From positions 1 through 5,006 of the forward strand of contig CANEWV010000162.1 of the NCBI GenBank assembly GCA_947442905.1: 5,006 nt of DNA. The letters run 5' to 3'. This document shows, one piece after another, positions 1-5,006 of the stretch. The notes below the pieces were generated by a model. It had not been told where the DNA came from. It saw only the letters and a program-made list of their open reading frames with translations, and did no database searches. Every line of letters begins with the position of its first letter. Position 1 is the stretch's first letter. A program made the position numbers and the translations under genes. This DNA is from Chitinophagaceae bacterium. GTDB lineage: Bacteria; Bacteroidota; Bacteroidia; Chitinophagales; Chitinophagaceae.

Positions 1-20
1 ATTAAAATCACTTCAGCCAT
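1..20 (-). CDS. Possible 5' end of dihydrolipoamide acetyltransferase (pyruvate dehydrogenase E2), partial
   Basis: The minus strand opens with ATG at 20-18 and reads M-A-E-V-I-L, then AT of a seventh codon, before leaving the window. Bacteroidota pyruvate dehydrogenase E2 proteins commonly begin MAEVI or MAEVL-M-P-x-LSDTMTEG, the start of the lipoyl domain, and this fragment fits that opening; the incomplete seventh codon AT could be ATG for Met. That is recall of a family pattern applied to six residues, so it is a suggestion and not an identification. A weak -7-like element (TAATTTCG, minus strand, 57-50) lies about 30 bases upstream of the start, and a TTTTTG run lies 24 bases further upstream. 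The alternative is that this is not a gene start and that the plus strand carries the last codons of a different gene, ending with TAA at 43-45. Confidence 0.4.
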
Positions 21-39
21 AAGATTCGGTTGCGCTTTT

Positions 40-60
40 AATTAAGGCTCGAAATTAAGG
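40..60. repeat. Direct repeat of AATTAAGG in the intergenic region before apaG
   Basis: The octamer AATTAAGG occurs at 40-47 and again at 53-60, a 13-base period with 5 bases between the copies. The first copy overlaps the palindrome TTAATTAA (38-45). The pair lies between the putative minus-strand gene at the left edge and the apaG promoter, and overlaps the weak minus-strand -7-like element at 50-57. It could be a regulator site, or chance in AT-rich DNA. Confidence 0.3.
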
Positions 61-96
61 AAAAAAGGGATTGAGCACCCCCAAAAAGCCCGTTTA

Positions 97-128
97 TTTG
101 CCCAATTATAACCGAAACCTTACTTTTA
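97..128 (+). promoter_or_regulatory. Candidate Bacteroidota promoter of apaG
   Basis: TTTG at 97-100 is followed, after 20 bases, by TACTTTTA at 121-128. This matches the Bacteroidota -33 TTG and -7 TAnnTTTG pattern except at the last base of the -7 element. Transcription would begin near 133-135, leaving a leader of roughly 11-13 bases before the apaG ATG. It has the best-placed pair of elements in the window. Confidence 0.5.
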
Positions 129-145
129 CGTGAAAGCGGCCACCT

Positions 146-532
146 ATGACATCCATGATTTCTGAAGGCATCGAAATAAGTGTAGAAACTTTCTACCAAT
201 CGGACTATAGTAATGCCGTTTCCAACGAATTCATGTTTGCCTACCGTATAACCATCGAAAACCACAACCATTTTAATGTAAAACTGCTTCGCAGGCACTG
301 GGAAATATTTGATAGCTGCGGCGAGCATAAGGTAGTTGATGGCGAGGGGGTTATTGGAATTCAACCCATTATTAAGCCGTCGGACCGGTATCAGTATATC
401 AGCGGCTGTAATTTAAAGTCTGAACTAGGGCGTATGCAGGGCTCCTATGAAATGGAAAACGAAAACAACAAAACACTCTTTACCGTTACCATTCCTCCTT
501 TTGACCTGATTGTTCCTTCTAAATTAAACTAA
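146..532 (+). CDS. apaG: ApaG-family protein (DUF525)
   Basis: This is a complete 128-residue ApaG-domain protein, close to the usual bacterial length of about 125. The family has an immunoglobulin/fibronectin-III-like beta fold and is often named a Co2+/Mg2+ efflux-associated protein after Salmonella CorD; its molecular role is not well established. Conserved family blocks are visible: FAYRITIEN at 31-39, RRHW at 49-52 followed by a D-x-x-G turn (56-59), GEGVIGIQP at 66-74, YISGC at 84-88, GRMQGSY at 95-101, and IPPF at 116-119. There is no signal peptide or membrane segment, so it should be cytoplasmic. ATG at 146 is chosen because a candidate promoter ends at 128; a second ATG at 155 (Met4) is possible. 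The gene stands alone, convergent with gldB. Confidence 0.95.
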   Translation: MTSMISEGIEISVETFYQSDYSNAVSNEFMFAYRITIENHNHFNVKLLRRHWEIFDSCGEHKVVDGEGVIGIQPIIKPSDRYQYISGCNLKSELGRMQGSYEMENENNKTLFTVTIPPFDLIVPSKLN

Positions 533-544
533 TCACTTACTAGC

Positions 545-565
545 TAAGCCTTGTTGTAAGGCTTA
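545..565. terminator. Hairpin between convergent apaG and gldB, possible bidirectional terminator
   Basis: TAAGCCTT at 545-552 and AAGGCTTA at 558-565 form a perfect 8-bp stem with a 5-base loop (GTTGT). It begins 12 bases after the apaG stop and ends 3 bases before the gldB stop codon (569-571), so it sits where both transcripts should end. There is no T-tract directly after it on either strand, so it does not match a classical intrinsic terminator; it may act as a weak bidirectional terminator or as a 3'-end stabilising stem. Confidence 0.55.
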
Positions 566-568
566 TCG

Positions 569-1567
569 TCATGGCTTATATTTCGCCTGTTCAAAAATAA
601 TTTTTGCAGGCGTTCGCATCACTTTATCCAGTGTCAGTGCTTTATTTTTTTGAAGCCAAGCTTCTACAATTCTATACCCTACAAACTGCCCAATAAATCC
701 CGGAGAAGCATCCCCAAACACTGCTGTGTTAGGACCATCCATCATGTAGTCACCAATCAAAGAAGGGTCTTTTTGGTAGAGCAAATTATTTTGAACAAAA
801 AACGACCAGATGTCTTTTTCACTTTTATAACAACCATCTAATTGTGCTGCCGTGTAACCTGTTACAATACTATCCGGTGTATTTGGTTGCACCTGTTTTA
901 AAAAATATAAACGTTTTCCAGCTTCTACCATTTGTTCACAAAGTGGGGCGCCTGCATCTTGAAGTGGAAACATGTCATCCAATATGTTTTTCATACAATT
1001 GGTAGCCATATAAGACTTCTCGAAACGCCTTGAAACATAGGTAGGGTAAAGGCTTTGGCCTTCTTCAGATACATAAATTGGATCATTTTTCCCAAGGTAC
1101 ATTTGTAATCCAATAGCGAGCGCGTCAATGGTAATGATGTTTCCAAAGCTATTAATGGGTCCAATAAATGTGATGAGTTTTGTAGGCAATTTGTAATCCG
1201 GAAAATAAAATTTTACATACTTCAAGCCTTCTTTGATAGCAGCTTCTTCGGTTTTAATAGAAGCAAATTGAGTACTCACTTGTTTGAACATGGATCGGTA
1301 TGCGCTCATAAATTGAGGCACATCTTTTACCGCTGTTTGTGGTGTAGTTGCTAAAATATTATATAAAAAATCTTGGGTGAATAAGGGTTCTTGTCCAGCT
1401 AATTTTTGCAAAGAAACATCCAAACGCAAAGTGTCAATTTTAAAAAAAGACTGCTCGTAGCGAACCGTTGTAAGTGGCACATCGATAGCAGTGATATCGG
1501 GTGTTTTTTGAGCCGAATTACAGCTAAGGCACAAAACAGTTGCGGCAATAAATAGGAACTTTGTCAT
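569..1567 (-). CDS. gldB: Gliding motility lipoprotein GldB-like
   Basis: This encodes a 332-residue predicted lipoprotein of the GldB family. In Flavobacterium johnsoniae, GldB is needed for gliding and is linked to the type IX secretion machinery; its biochemical activity is unknown. Residues 1-15 form a short signal peptide (one Lys, then a hydrophobic stretch) ending in CLSC, with Cys16 as the likely lipidated residue; Cys at the lipobox -3 position is somewhat atypical. Family-like blocks include the early VRYEQSFFKID segment, YPTYVSRR at about 174-181 followed by a FEKSYM segment, and a C-terminal P-G-F-I-G-Q-F-V-G-Y-R-I-V-E block around 285-305. The start at 1567 is preferred over the ATG at 1585: the longer form adds six residues ahead of the signal peptide, and its ATG overlaps a candidate -7 element. 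The gene is divergent from nadE, and no gldC is seen within the window. Confidence 0.82.
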   Translation of the reverse strand: MTKFLFIAATVLCLSCNSAQKTPDITAIDVPLTTVRYEQSFFKIDTLRLDVSLQKLAGQEPLFTQDFLYNILATTPQTAVKDVPQFMSAYRSMFKQVSTQFASIKTEEAAIKEGLKYVKFYFPDYKLPTKLITFIGPINSFGNIITIDALAIGLQMYLGKNDPIYVSEEGQSLYPTYVSRRFEKSYMATNCMKNILDDMFPLQDAGAPLCEQMVEAGKRLYFLKQVQPNTPDSIVTGYTAAQLDGCYKSEKDIWSFFVQNNLLYQKDPSLIGDYMMDGPNTAVFGDASPGFIGQFVGYRIVEAWLQKNKALTLDKVMRTPAKIIFEQAKYKP

Positions 1568-1582
1568 GGAACAAATTTGATG

Positions 1583-1590
1583 CAAAGATG
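1583..1590 (-). promoter_or_regulatory. Candidate -7 promoter element of gldB
   Basis: Read on the minus strand, this is CATCTTTG, matching the Bacteroidota -7 consensus TAnnTTTG except for the first base. It lies 15 bases upstream of the chosen gldB ATG (1567), giving a predicted leader of about 10 bases. The upstream side is AT-rich, and the nearest TTG is about 25 bases away, too far for an ideal -33 element. Confidence 0.35.
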
Positions 1591-1640
1591 TTATTTAAAT
1601 TCGTTAAAAAATAAACAAGATTTAAATGAGATAGGTGGTA

Positions 1641-1668
1641 TTTGGTAAGTAAAAGTTACTGACCTTTG
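1641..1668 (+). promoter_or_regulatory. Candidate promoter of nadE
   Basis: TTTG at 1641-1644 and GACCTTTG at 1661-1668 resemble the Bacteroidota -33 and -7 elements. The spacer of 16 bases is slightly short, and the first base of the -7 element deviates from T. Transcription would begin near 1673-1675, leaving about 15 bases before the nadE ATG at 1689. No Shine-Dalgarno-like sequence is present in that leader. Confidence 0.4.
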
Positions 1669-1688
1669 CAGCCACCGCAGTTATAGCT

Positions 1689-3368
1689 ATGAAAATAAGT
1701 ATCGCGCAACAGAACTACCACATTGGCAATTTCGAAGCAAACACCGAAAAAATGTTGGGTGCCATAGAACTTGCCAAAAAAGAAGGCGCTGATCTTATAT
1801 TATTTAGTGAAATGAGCGTGTGCGGCTACCCTGCCCGGGATTTTGTTGAGTTTGAAGATTTTATTGACAAATGCTACGAAAGCATTGATACCATTAGAAA
1901 AGCAGCCGACACCATTGGCGTATTAATTGGAAGTCCGGCGCGCAATCCAGGCAAAAAAGGCAAGGATTTATTTAACGCTGCATTTTTCTTGTACGAACAA
2001 AAAATTGTAGCAGAAATTCATAAAACCTTACTGCCTACTTACGACGTTTTTGACGAAAACAGATATTTCGAAGCAGCGAGTAGTTGGCAAGTGATTCCGT
2101 TCAAAGGAAAAAAATTAGCCGTTACCATTTGTGAAGACATCTGGAACCTAGGGGACAATCCACTCTACAAAATTTGTCCGATGGATGAACTCATGAAACA
2201 GTCGCCAGATATCATGCTCAACTTAAGCGCTTCTCCTTTCGATTATACGCATGATGAAGACCGAAAAGCAACCATTAAAGCCAACGTTTTAAAATATAAA
2301 ATTCCACTTTTTTATTGCAACGCAGTAGGCAGTCAAACTGAAATTGTTTTTGACGGCGGATCTTATGCTTTTGATAAAGACGCCAATTTATGTGGTGCGC
2401 TTCCGATGTTTACTTCAGACCTTTCATTTTACACCTGCAATGATGATGGCACCATTCAAGAGCCCATTATAGAACCTGCAAGTCGGGTCCCCAATAAAGA
2501 ATTAAATCCAGCAACACTTGTTGCTGATTTAAACATAGATCAAATATATAAAGCACTGGTGCTTGGCATTAAAGACTATTTTACTAAAATGGGTTTTACC
2601 AAAGCCATACTAGGTTCTTCAGGCGGAATAGACTCGGCTGTAACCCTTGCTATAGCTACAGATGCGCTGGGTGCACAAAATGTATTAGCGGTGCTCATGC
2701 CTTCCGAATTTTCTACAGAGCACTCGGTAGATGACGCTGTTTTACTTAGTAAAAATCTAGAAAATCCTTACCATATTGTTCCCATTAAAAATGTATACCA
2801 TTCATTTTTAGAAACATTGGATCCTATATTTAATGGTATGCCTTTTTCACTTGCCGAAGAAAATATTCAGAGTAGATCAAGAGGTAATATTTTAATGGCG
2901 ATTGCCAATAAACTTGGTTACGTGTTACTCAACACTTCTAACAAAAGTGAACTTGCCACAGGCTACGGTACTTTATATGGAGACATGGCCGGCGGGCTTG
3001 GTGTACTTGGTGACCTCTATAAAATTCAGGTGTATGAACTAGCTAAATACATCAACCGCGAAAAAGAAATCATTCCAACAAACATAATTACCAAAGCACC
3101 GAGTGCCGAGTTAAGACCAGATCAAAAAGACAGCGATAGTTTACCGGATTATAGCGTACTAGATCAAATTTTATATCAGTACATCGAAAAACGCGCAAAC
3201 CCTTCTAGCATTGTAACCATGGGCTATAGCACTGAACTCGTAAACCGCACTTTAAAAATGGTAAACACCAACGAATACAAGCGCAATCAATTTTGCCCTA
3301 TTATTAGAGTGTCACCCAAAGCATTTGGTGTGGGAAGAAGAATGCCGATTGTAGGCAAGTACTTATAA
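1689..3368 (+). CDS. nadE: Glutamine-dependent NAD+ synthetase
   Basis: This complete 559-residue enzyme converts nicotinic acid adenine dinucleotide to NAD+ using ATP and ammonia released from glutamine, the last step of NAD+ synthesis in the cytoplasm. The N-terminal nitrilase-type glutaminase domain (about 1-250) carries the full Glu-Lys-Cys triad: E41 in LFSEMSVCGYP, K112 in EIHKTLLP and C148 in VTICEDIW. The C-terminal synthetase domain (about 275-559) carries the ATP-pyrophosphatase loop SSGGIDS at 310-316, the block NTSNKSELATGYGTLYGDMA at 415-434, and the late YKRNQ and R-V-S-P-K-A-F-G segments. Length and domain order match the two-domain bacterial form, so it can use glutamine rather than needing free ammonia. 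All key residues are intact. It is transcribed divergently from gldB, and its stop codon abuts that of the convergent thiolase gene. Confidence 0.98.
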   Translation: MKISIAQQNYHIGNFEANTEKMLGAIELAKKEGADLILFSEMSVCGYPARDFVEFEDFIDKCYESIDTIRKAADTIGVLIGSPARNPGKKGKDLFNAAFFLYEQKIVAEIHKTLLPTYDVFDENRYFEAASSWQVIPFKGKKLAVTICEDIWNLGDNPLYKICPMDELMKQSPDIMLNLSASPFDYTHDEDRKATIKANVLKYKIPLFYCNAVGSQTEIVFDGGSYAFDKDANLCGALPMFTSDLSFYTCNDDGTIQEPIIEPASRVPNKELNPATLVADLNIDQIYKALVLGIKDYFTKMGFTKAILGSSGGIDSAVTLAIATDALGAQNVLAVLMPSEFSTEHSVDDAVLLSKNLENPYHIVPIKNVYHSFLETLDPIFNGMPFSLAEENIQSRSRGNILMAIANKLGYVLLNTSNKSELATGYGTLYGDMAGGLGVLGDLYKIQVYELAKYINREKEIIPTNIITKAPSAELRPDQKDSDSLPDYSVLDQILYQYIEKRANPSSIVTMGYSTELVNRTLKMVNTNEYKRNQFCPIIRVSPKAFGVGRRMPIVGKYL

Positions 3369-4544
3369 TTACAGATTTTCAATAATTCCTGCAATACCCT
3401 GTCCGCCACCAACACATGCGGATACCATCGAATATTTTTTATTTAGTCTTTTTAAATCGTGGAGGGTTTGTACGGTTAATTTAGCACCCGTGCAGCCCAG
3501 TGGATGACCGAGTGCAATAGCACCACCATTGATATTTACTTTTGAGATATCTAAATCTAATTCACGAATCACTGCTAAAGATTGCGCAGCAAAAGCTTCA
3601 TTAAGTTCAATTAAATCTATATCACCAATGCTCATATTTGCTTGACGCAACACTTTTGGAATAGCCGCCACCGGACCAATACCCATGATGCGCGGATGCA
3701 CACCAGCTACTGCAACATTGACAAGTCGTCCAATTGGAACAAGCCCTAATTCAAGCATCATTTTTTCAGACATCACTACCACAAAAGCTGCGCCATCACT
3801 GGTTTGTGACGAATTACCGGCAGTTACGGTTCCATCCACTGCAAAGGCCGGTTTTAATTTTGCAAGGGCTTCAATACTTGTATCTGCGCGCACGCCATCA
3901 TCTGAATCTACAACATAAGAACGTGTTGCTTTTTTACCTTTTTCATTCACATATACTTCCTCAACAGTGATTGGTAAAATACCTGGCTTAAAATAATTTT
4001 CTTGTTGAGCAACCATTGCTTTTTGATGCGACGTAAATGCAAAAGCGTCTTGATCTGCTCTTGAAATAGAATATTCTTTGGCAACTGCTTCAGCAGTTAA
4101 TCCCATACTTAAATAATAATCTGGATCGTTTTTTGCAATCTCATAAGAAGGCACTGTTTTCCAACCAGCGGTTGGTACCAAACTCATACTCTCTGTTCCG
4201 CCTGCAATAATACAATCAGCCATACCGGATCTGATTTTTGCGGTAGCCATCGCAATACTTTCTAGACCACTCGCACAATATCTATTAATGGTAATACCTG
4301 CCACATCCACGCCAAGTGCGCGCGCAGAAATCATACGACCAAACTGCAAACCTTGCTCTGCCTCAGGTACGGCGTTTCCTACAATAACGTCGTCCACACG
4401 TGCTGCTGGAAGTGCAGGCACTGTTGCCATCAACCCCTGTATGAGTTGAACGGCTAAATCATCGGGTCTAAAAAAACGAAAACCGCCTCTTTTACTTTTT
4501 GTTACGGCTGTTCTAAATCCGGCTACAATGTAAGCTTCTTGCAT
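3369..4544 (-). CDS. 3-ketoacyl-CoA thiolase (acetyl-CoA C-acyltransferase, FadA-type)
   Basis: This 391-residue thiolase catalyses CoA-dependent cleavage of 3-ketoacyl-CoA to acetyl-CoA and a shortened acyl-CoA, the last step of fatty-acid beta-oxidation. The catalytic set is complete: nucleophilic Cys90 in NRYCASG, the N-E-A-F block at 314-317, His346 in GHPLG and the general acid/base Cys377 in CVGGGQG. Length agrees with degradative thiolases of about 390 residues. A biosynthetic acetoacetyl-CoA thiolase role cannot be excluded from sequence alone, but the opening [11 protein letters not shown] with the [13 protein letters not shown] segment resembles Bacteroidota acetyl-CoA acyltransferases. 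The start at 4544 (MQEAYIVAG) is chosen over the ATG at 4565, which would add seven unconserved residues and overlap a strong -7 element at 4563-4570. No hydratase or dehydrogenase partner is adjacent, so the other beta-oxidation steps must be encoded elsewhere. Confidence 0.96.
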   Translation of the reverse strand: MQEAYIVAGFRTAVTKSKRGGFRFFRPDDLAVQLIQGLMATVPALPAARVDDVIVGNAVPEAEQGLQFGRMISARALGVDVAGITINRYCASGLESIAMATAKIRSGMADCIIAGGTESMSLVPTAGWKTVPSYEIAKNDPDYYLSMGLTAEAVAKEYSISRADQDAFAFTSHQKAMVAQQENYFKPGILPITVEEVYVNEKGKKATRSYVVDSDDGVRADTSIEALAKLKPAFAVDGTVTAGNSSQTSDGAAFVVVMSEKMMLELGLVPIGRLVNVAVAGVHPRIMGIGPVAAIPKVLRQANMSIGDIDLIELNEAFAAQSLAVIRELDLDISKVNINGGAIALGHPLGCTGAKLTVQTLHDLKRLNKKYSMVSACVGGGQGIAGIIENL

Positions 4545-4562
4545 GGCTAAGTATTTACACCT

Positions 4563-4570
4563 CAAATGTA
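4563..4570 (-). promoter_or_regulatory. Candidate -7 promoter element of the thiolase gene
   Basis: On the minus strand this reads TACATTTG, a full match to the Bacteroidota -7 consensus TAnnTTTG. Transcription would begin near 4556-4558, about 13 bases before the thiolase ATG at 4544. No well-spaced TTG is found for the -33 element; the upstream 20 bases are a T/A-rich run. Its position makes the longer thiolase start at 4565 unlikely. Confidence 0.5.
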
Positions 4571-4586
4571 GTGATTTTTTATAAAA

Positions 4587-4602
4587 AGTTGTTTATGCAA
4601 CT
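4587..4602. repeat. Inverted repeat between the thiolase gene and pyrD
   Basis: AGTTG at 4587-4591 and CAACT at 4598-4602 are reverse complements separated by six bases. The element lies between the two divergent candidate -7 elements (4563-4570 and 4628-4635), where an operator would be expected, but five-base arms are short enough to arise by chance. Confidence 0.25.
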
Positions 4603-4627
4603 AAATTCTTCTTTGCGCCTACAAACC

Positions 4628-4635
4628 TATCTTTG
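4628..4635 (+). promoter_or_regulatory. Candidate -7 promoter element of pyrD
   Basis: TATCTTTG matches the Bacteroidota -7 consensus TAnnTTTG at every fixed position. It ends only 7 bases before the first pyrD ATG (4643), so the predicted transcript would be leaderless or nearly so. The best -33 candidate is the poor match TTC at 4606-4608, with a 19-base spacer. Confidence 0.45.
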
Positions 4636-4642
4636 CCGGGCT

Positions 4643-5006
4643 ATGATGTACCGCTTAATAAGAACCATCCTATTTTACTTCCCCCCAGAAGCCGTCCATT
4701 ATTTTTCTATGAATTGGCTGAAGCGGTTGTGCAGTATTTCTTGGATTAAAAAATGGTTGCAACAAACCTATGGTGTTACAAATCCAGCGCTTGCCAAAAA
4801 GGTATTTGGCCTATCGTTTACAAACCCTGTTGGGTTAGGCGCCGGATTTGATAAAAACGCCCTTTACCTCCACGAATTAGAAGTGCTTGGATTTGGCGCC
4901 GTAGAAATAGGCACGGTAACCCCACTTGCCCAAGATGGCAACCCTAAGCCACGTTTATTTAGACTACCAAAAGACAGGGCTCTTATTAATAGAATGGGTT
5001 TTAACA
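4643..5006 (+). CDS. pyrD: Quinone-dependent dihydroorotate dehydrogenase (class 2), 5' part
   Basis: The reading frame from ATG at 4643 stays open to the window edge and gives 121 residues, about one third of a class 2 PyrD (E. coli form about 336). The enzyme oxidises dihydroorotate to orotate in pyrimidine synthesis and passes electrons through FMN to membrane quinone. The N-terminal 40 residues ([19 protein letters not shown] and a Trp/Lys/Leu-rich helix) match the membrane-associating extension of class 2 enzymes, which separates it from cytosolic class 1. The FMN and substrate-side blocks follow: [13 protein letters not shown] at 61-73, [13 protein letters not shown] at 82-94, [11 protein letters not shown] at 99-109 and INRMGFN at 115-121. 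Tandem ATG codons at 4643 and 4646 both give plausible starts; many relatives begin with M-Y, which favours the second. The catalytic loop and C-terminus lie beyond the window. Confidence 0.96.
   Translation, partial: MMYRLIRTILFYFPPEAVHYFSMNWLKRLCSISWIKKWLQQTYGVTNPALAKKVFGLSFTNPVGLGAGFDKNALYLHELEVLGFGAVEIGTVTPLAQDGNPKPRLFRLPKDRALINRMGFN

Noticed and set aside
1..45. Plus-strand frame 1 reads 14 codons (IKITSAIRFGCAFN) to a stop at 43-45, resembling a terminal outer-membrane beta strand
   Set aside because: The alternating hydrophobic pattern is suggestive, but 14 codons are too few, and the minus-strand MAEVIL start explains the same bases better.
38..364. A 108-codon open frame on the minus strand over apaG
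   Set aside because: It lies largely antisense to a clearly conserved apaG gene, has no recognisable domain, and would overlap the apaG promoter; it is a shadow frame.
650..841. A 63-codon open frame on the plus strand inside gldB
   Set aside because: It is antisense to the C-terminal part of the GldB-like protein and shows no family features.
1572..1579. Palindrome CAAATTTG just upstream of gldB, also a one-mismatch -7 element
   Set aside because: It lies 5 bases from the gldB ATG, which would put transcription initiation at or after the start codon; the element at 1583-1590 is a better candidate.
3685..3970. Two overlapping plus-strand open frames (77 and 78 codons) inside the thiolase gene
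   Set aside because: Both are antisense to a conserved thiolase with intact catalytic residues; their composition is low in recognisable protein signal.
1..5006. Search by eye for CRISPR repeats, transposase genes, long terminal inverted repeats, tRNA-like folds, toxin-antitoxin pairs or defence genes
   Set aside because: None is visible; nearly all of the window is filled by intact housekeeping genes with short intergenic gaps.

Overview
The window looks like a core chromosomal segment of a member of the Bacteroidota. Three things point there: a GldB-type gliding-motility lipoprotein, the closeness of the encoded thiolase, NadE and ApaG to Bacteroidota forms (recognised from memory, not from a search), and TAnnTTTG-like -7 promoter elements just upstream of most starts, with no clear Shine-Dalgarno sequences. 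The sequence is moderately AT-rich. A more precise placement (for example Chitinophagia or Sphingobacteriia) is a guess.

Layout from left to right. Bases 1-20 on the minus strand read as a start codon followed by AEVIL, running off the left edge; this is probably the first codons of the pyruvate dehydrogenase E2 gene. A short divergent intergenic region follows, then apaG (146-532, +), whose candidate promoter is at 97-128. A perfect 8-bp hairpin (545-565) separates apaG from the convergent gldB-like lipoprotein gene (569-1567, -). A 121-bp divergent region lies between gldB and nadE (1689-3368, +), the glutamine-dependent NAD+ synthetase. nadE runs directly into a convergent 3-ketoacyl-CoA thiolase gene (3369-4544, -) with no base between the two stop codons. 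A 98-bp divergent region then leads to the 5' third of pyrD (4643 to the right edge, +), the quinone-linked dihydroorotate dehydrogenase.

Strands alternate gene by gene (-, +, -, +, -, +), so no two neighbours form an operon and each gene should carry its own promoter. The genes serve unrelated housekeeping roles: NAD+ synthesis, pyrimidine synthesis, acyl-CoA breakdown, probable pyruvate oxidation, a conserved ApaG-fold protein, and surface motility or secretion. I found no mobile element, CRISPR array, tRNA, rRNA, toxin-antitoxin or defence module, and no evidence of an undescribed system. The points of mild interest are regulatory and architectural: very short predicted leaders, the abutting stop codons, the hairpin, and small repeats in the intergenic regions. 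No stretch longer than 300 bases lacks a gene.
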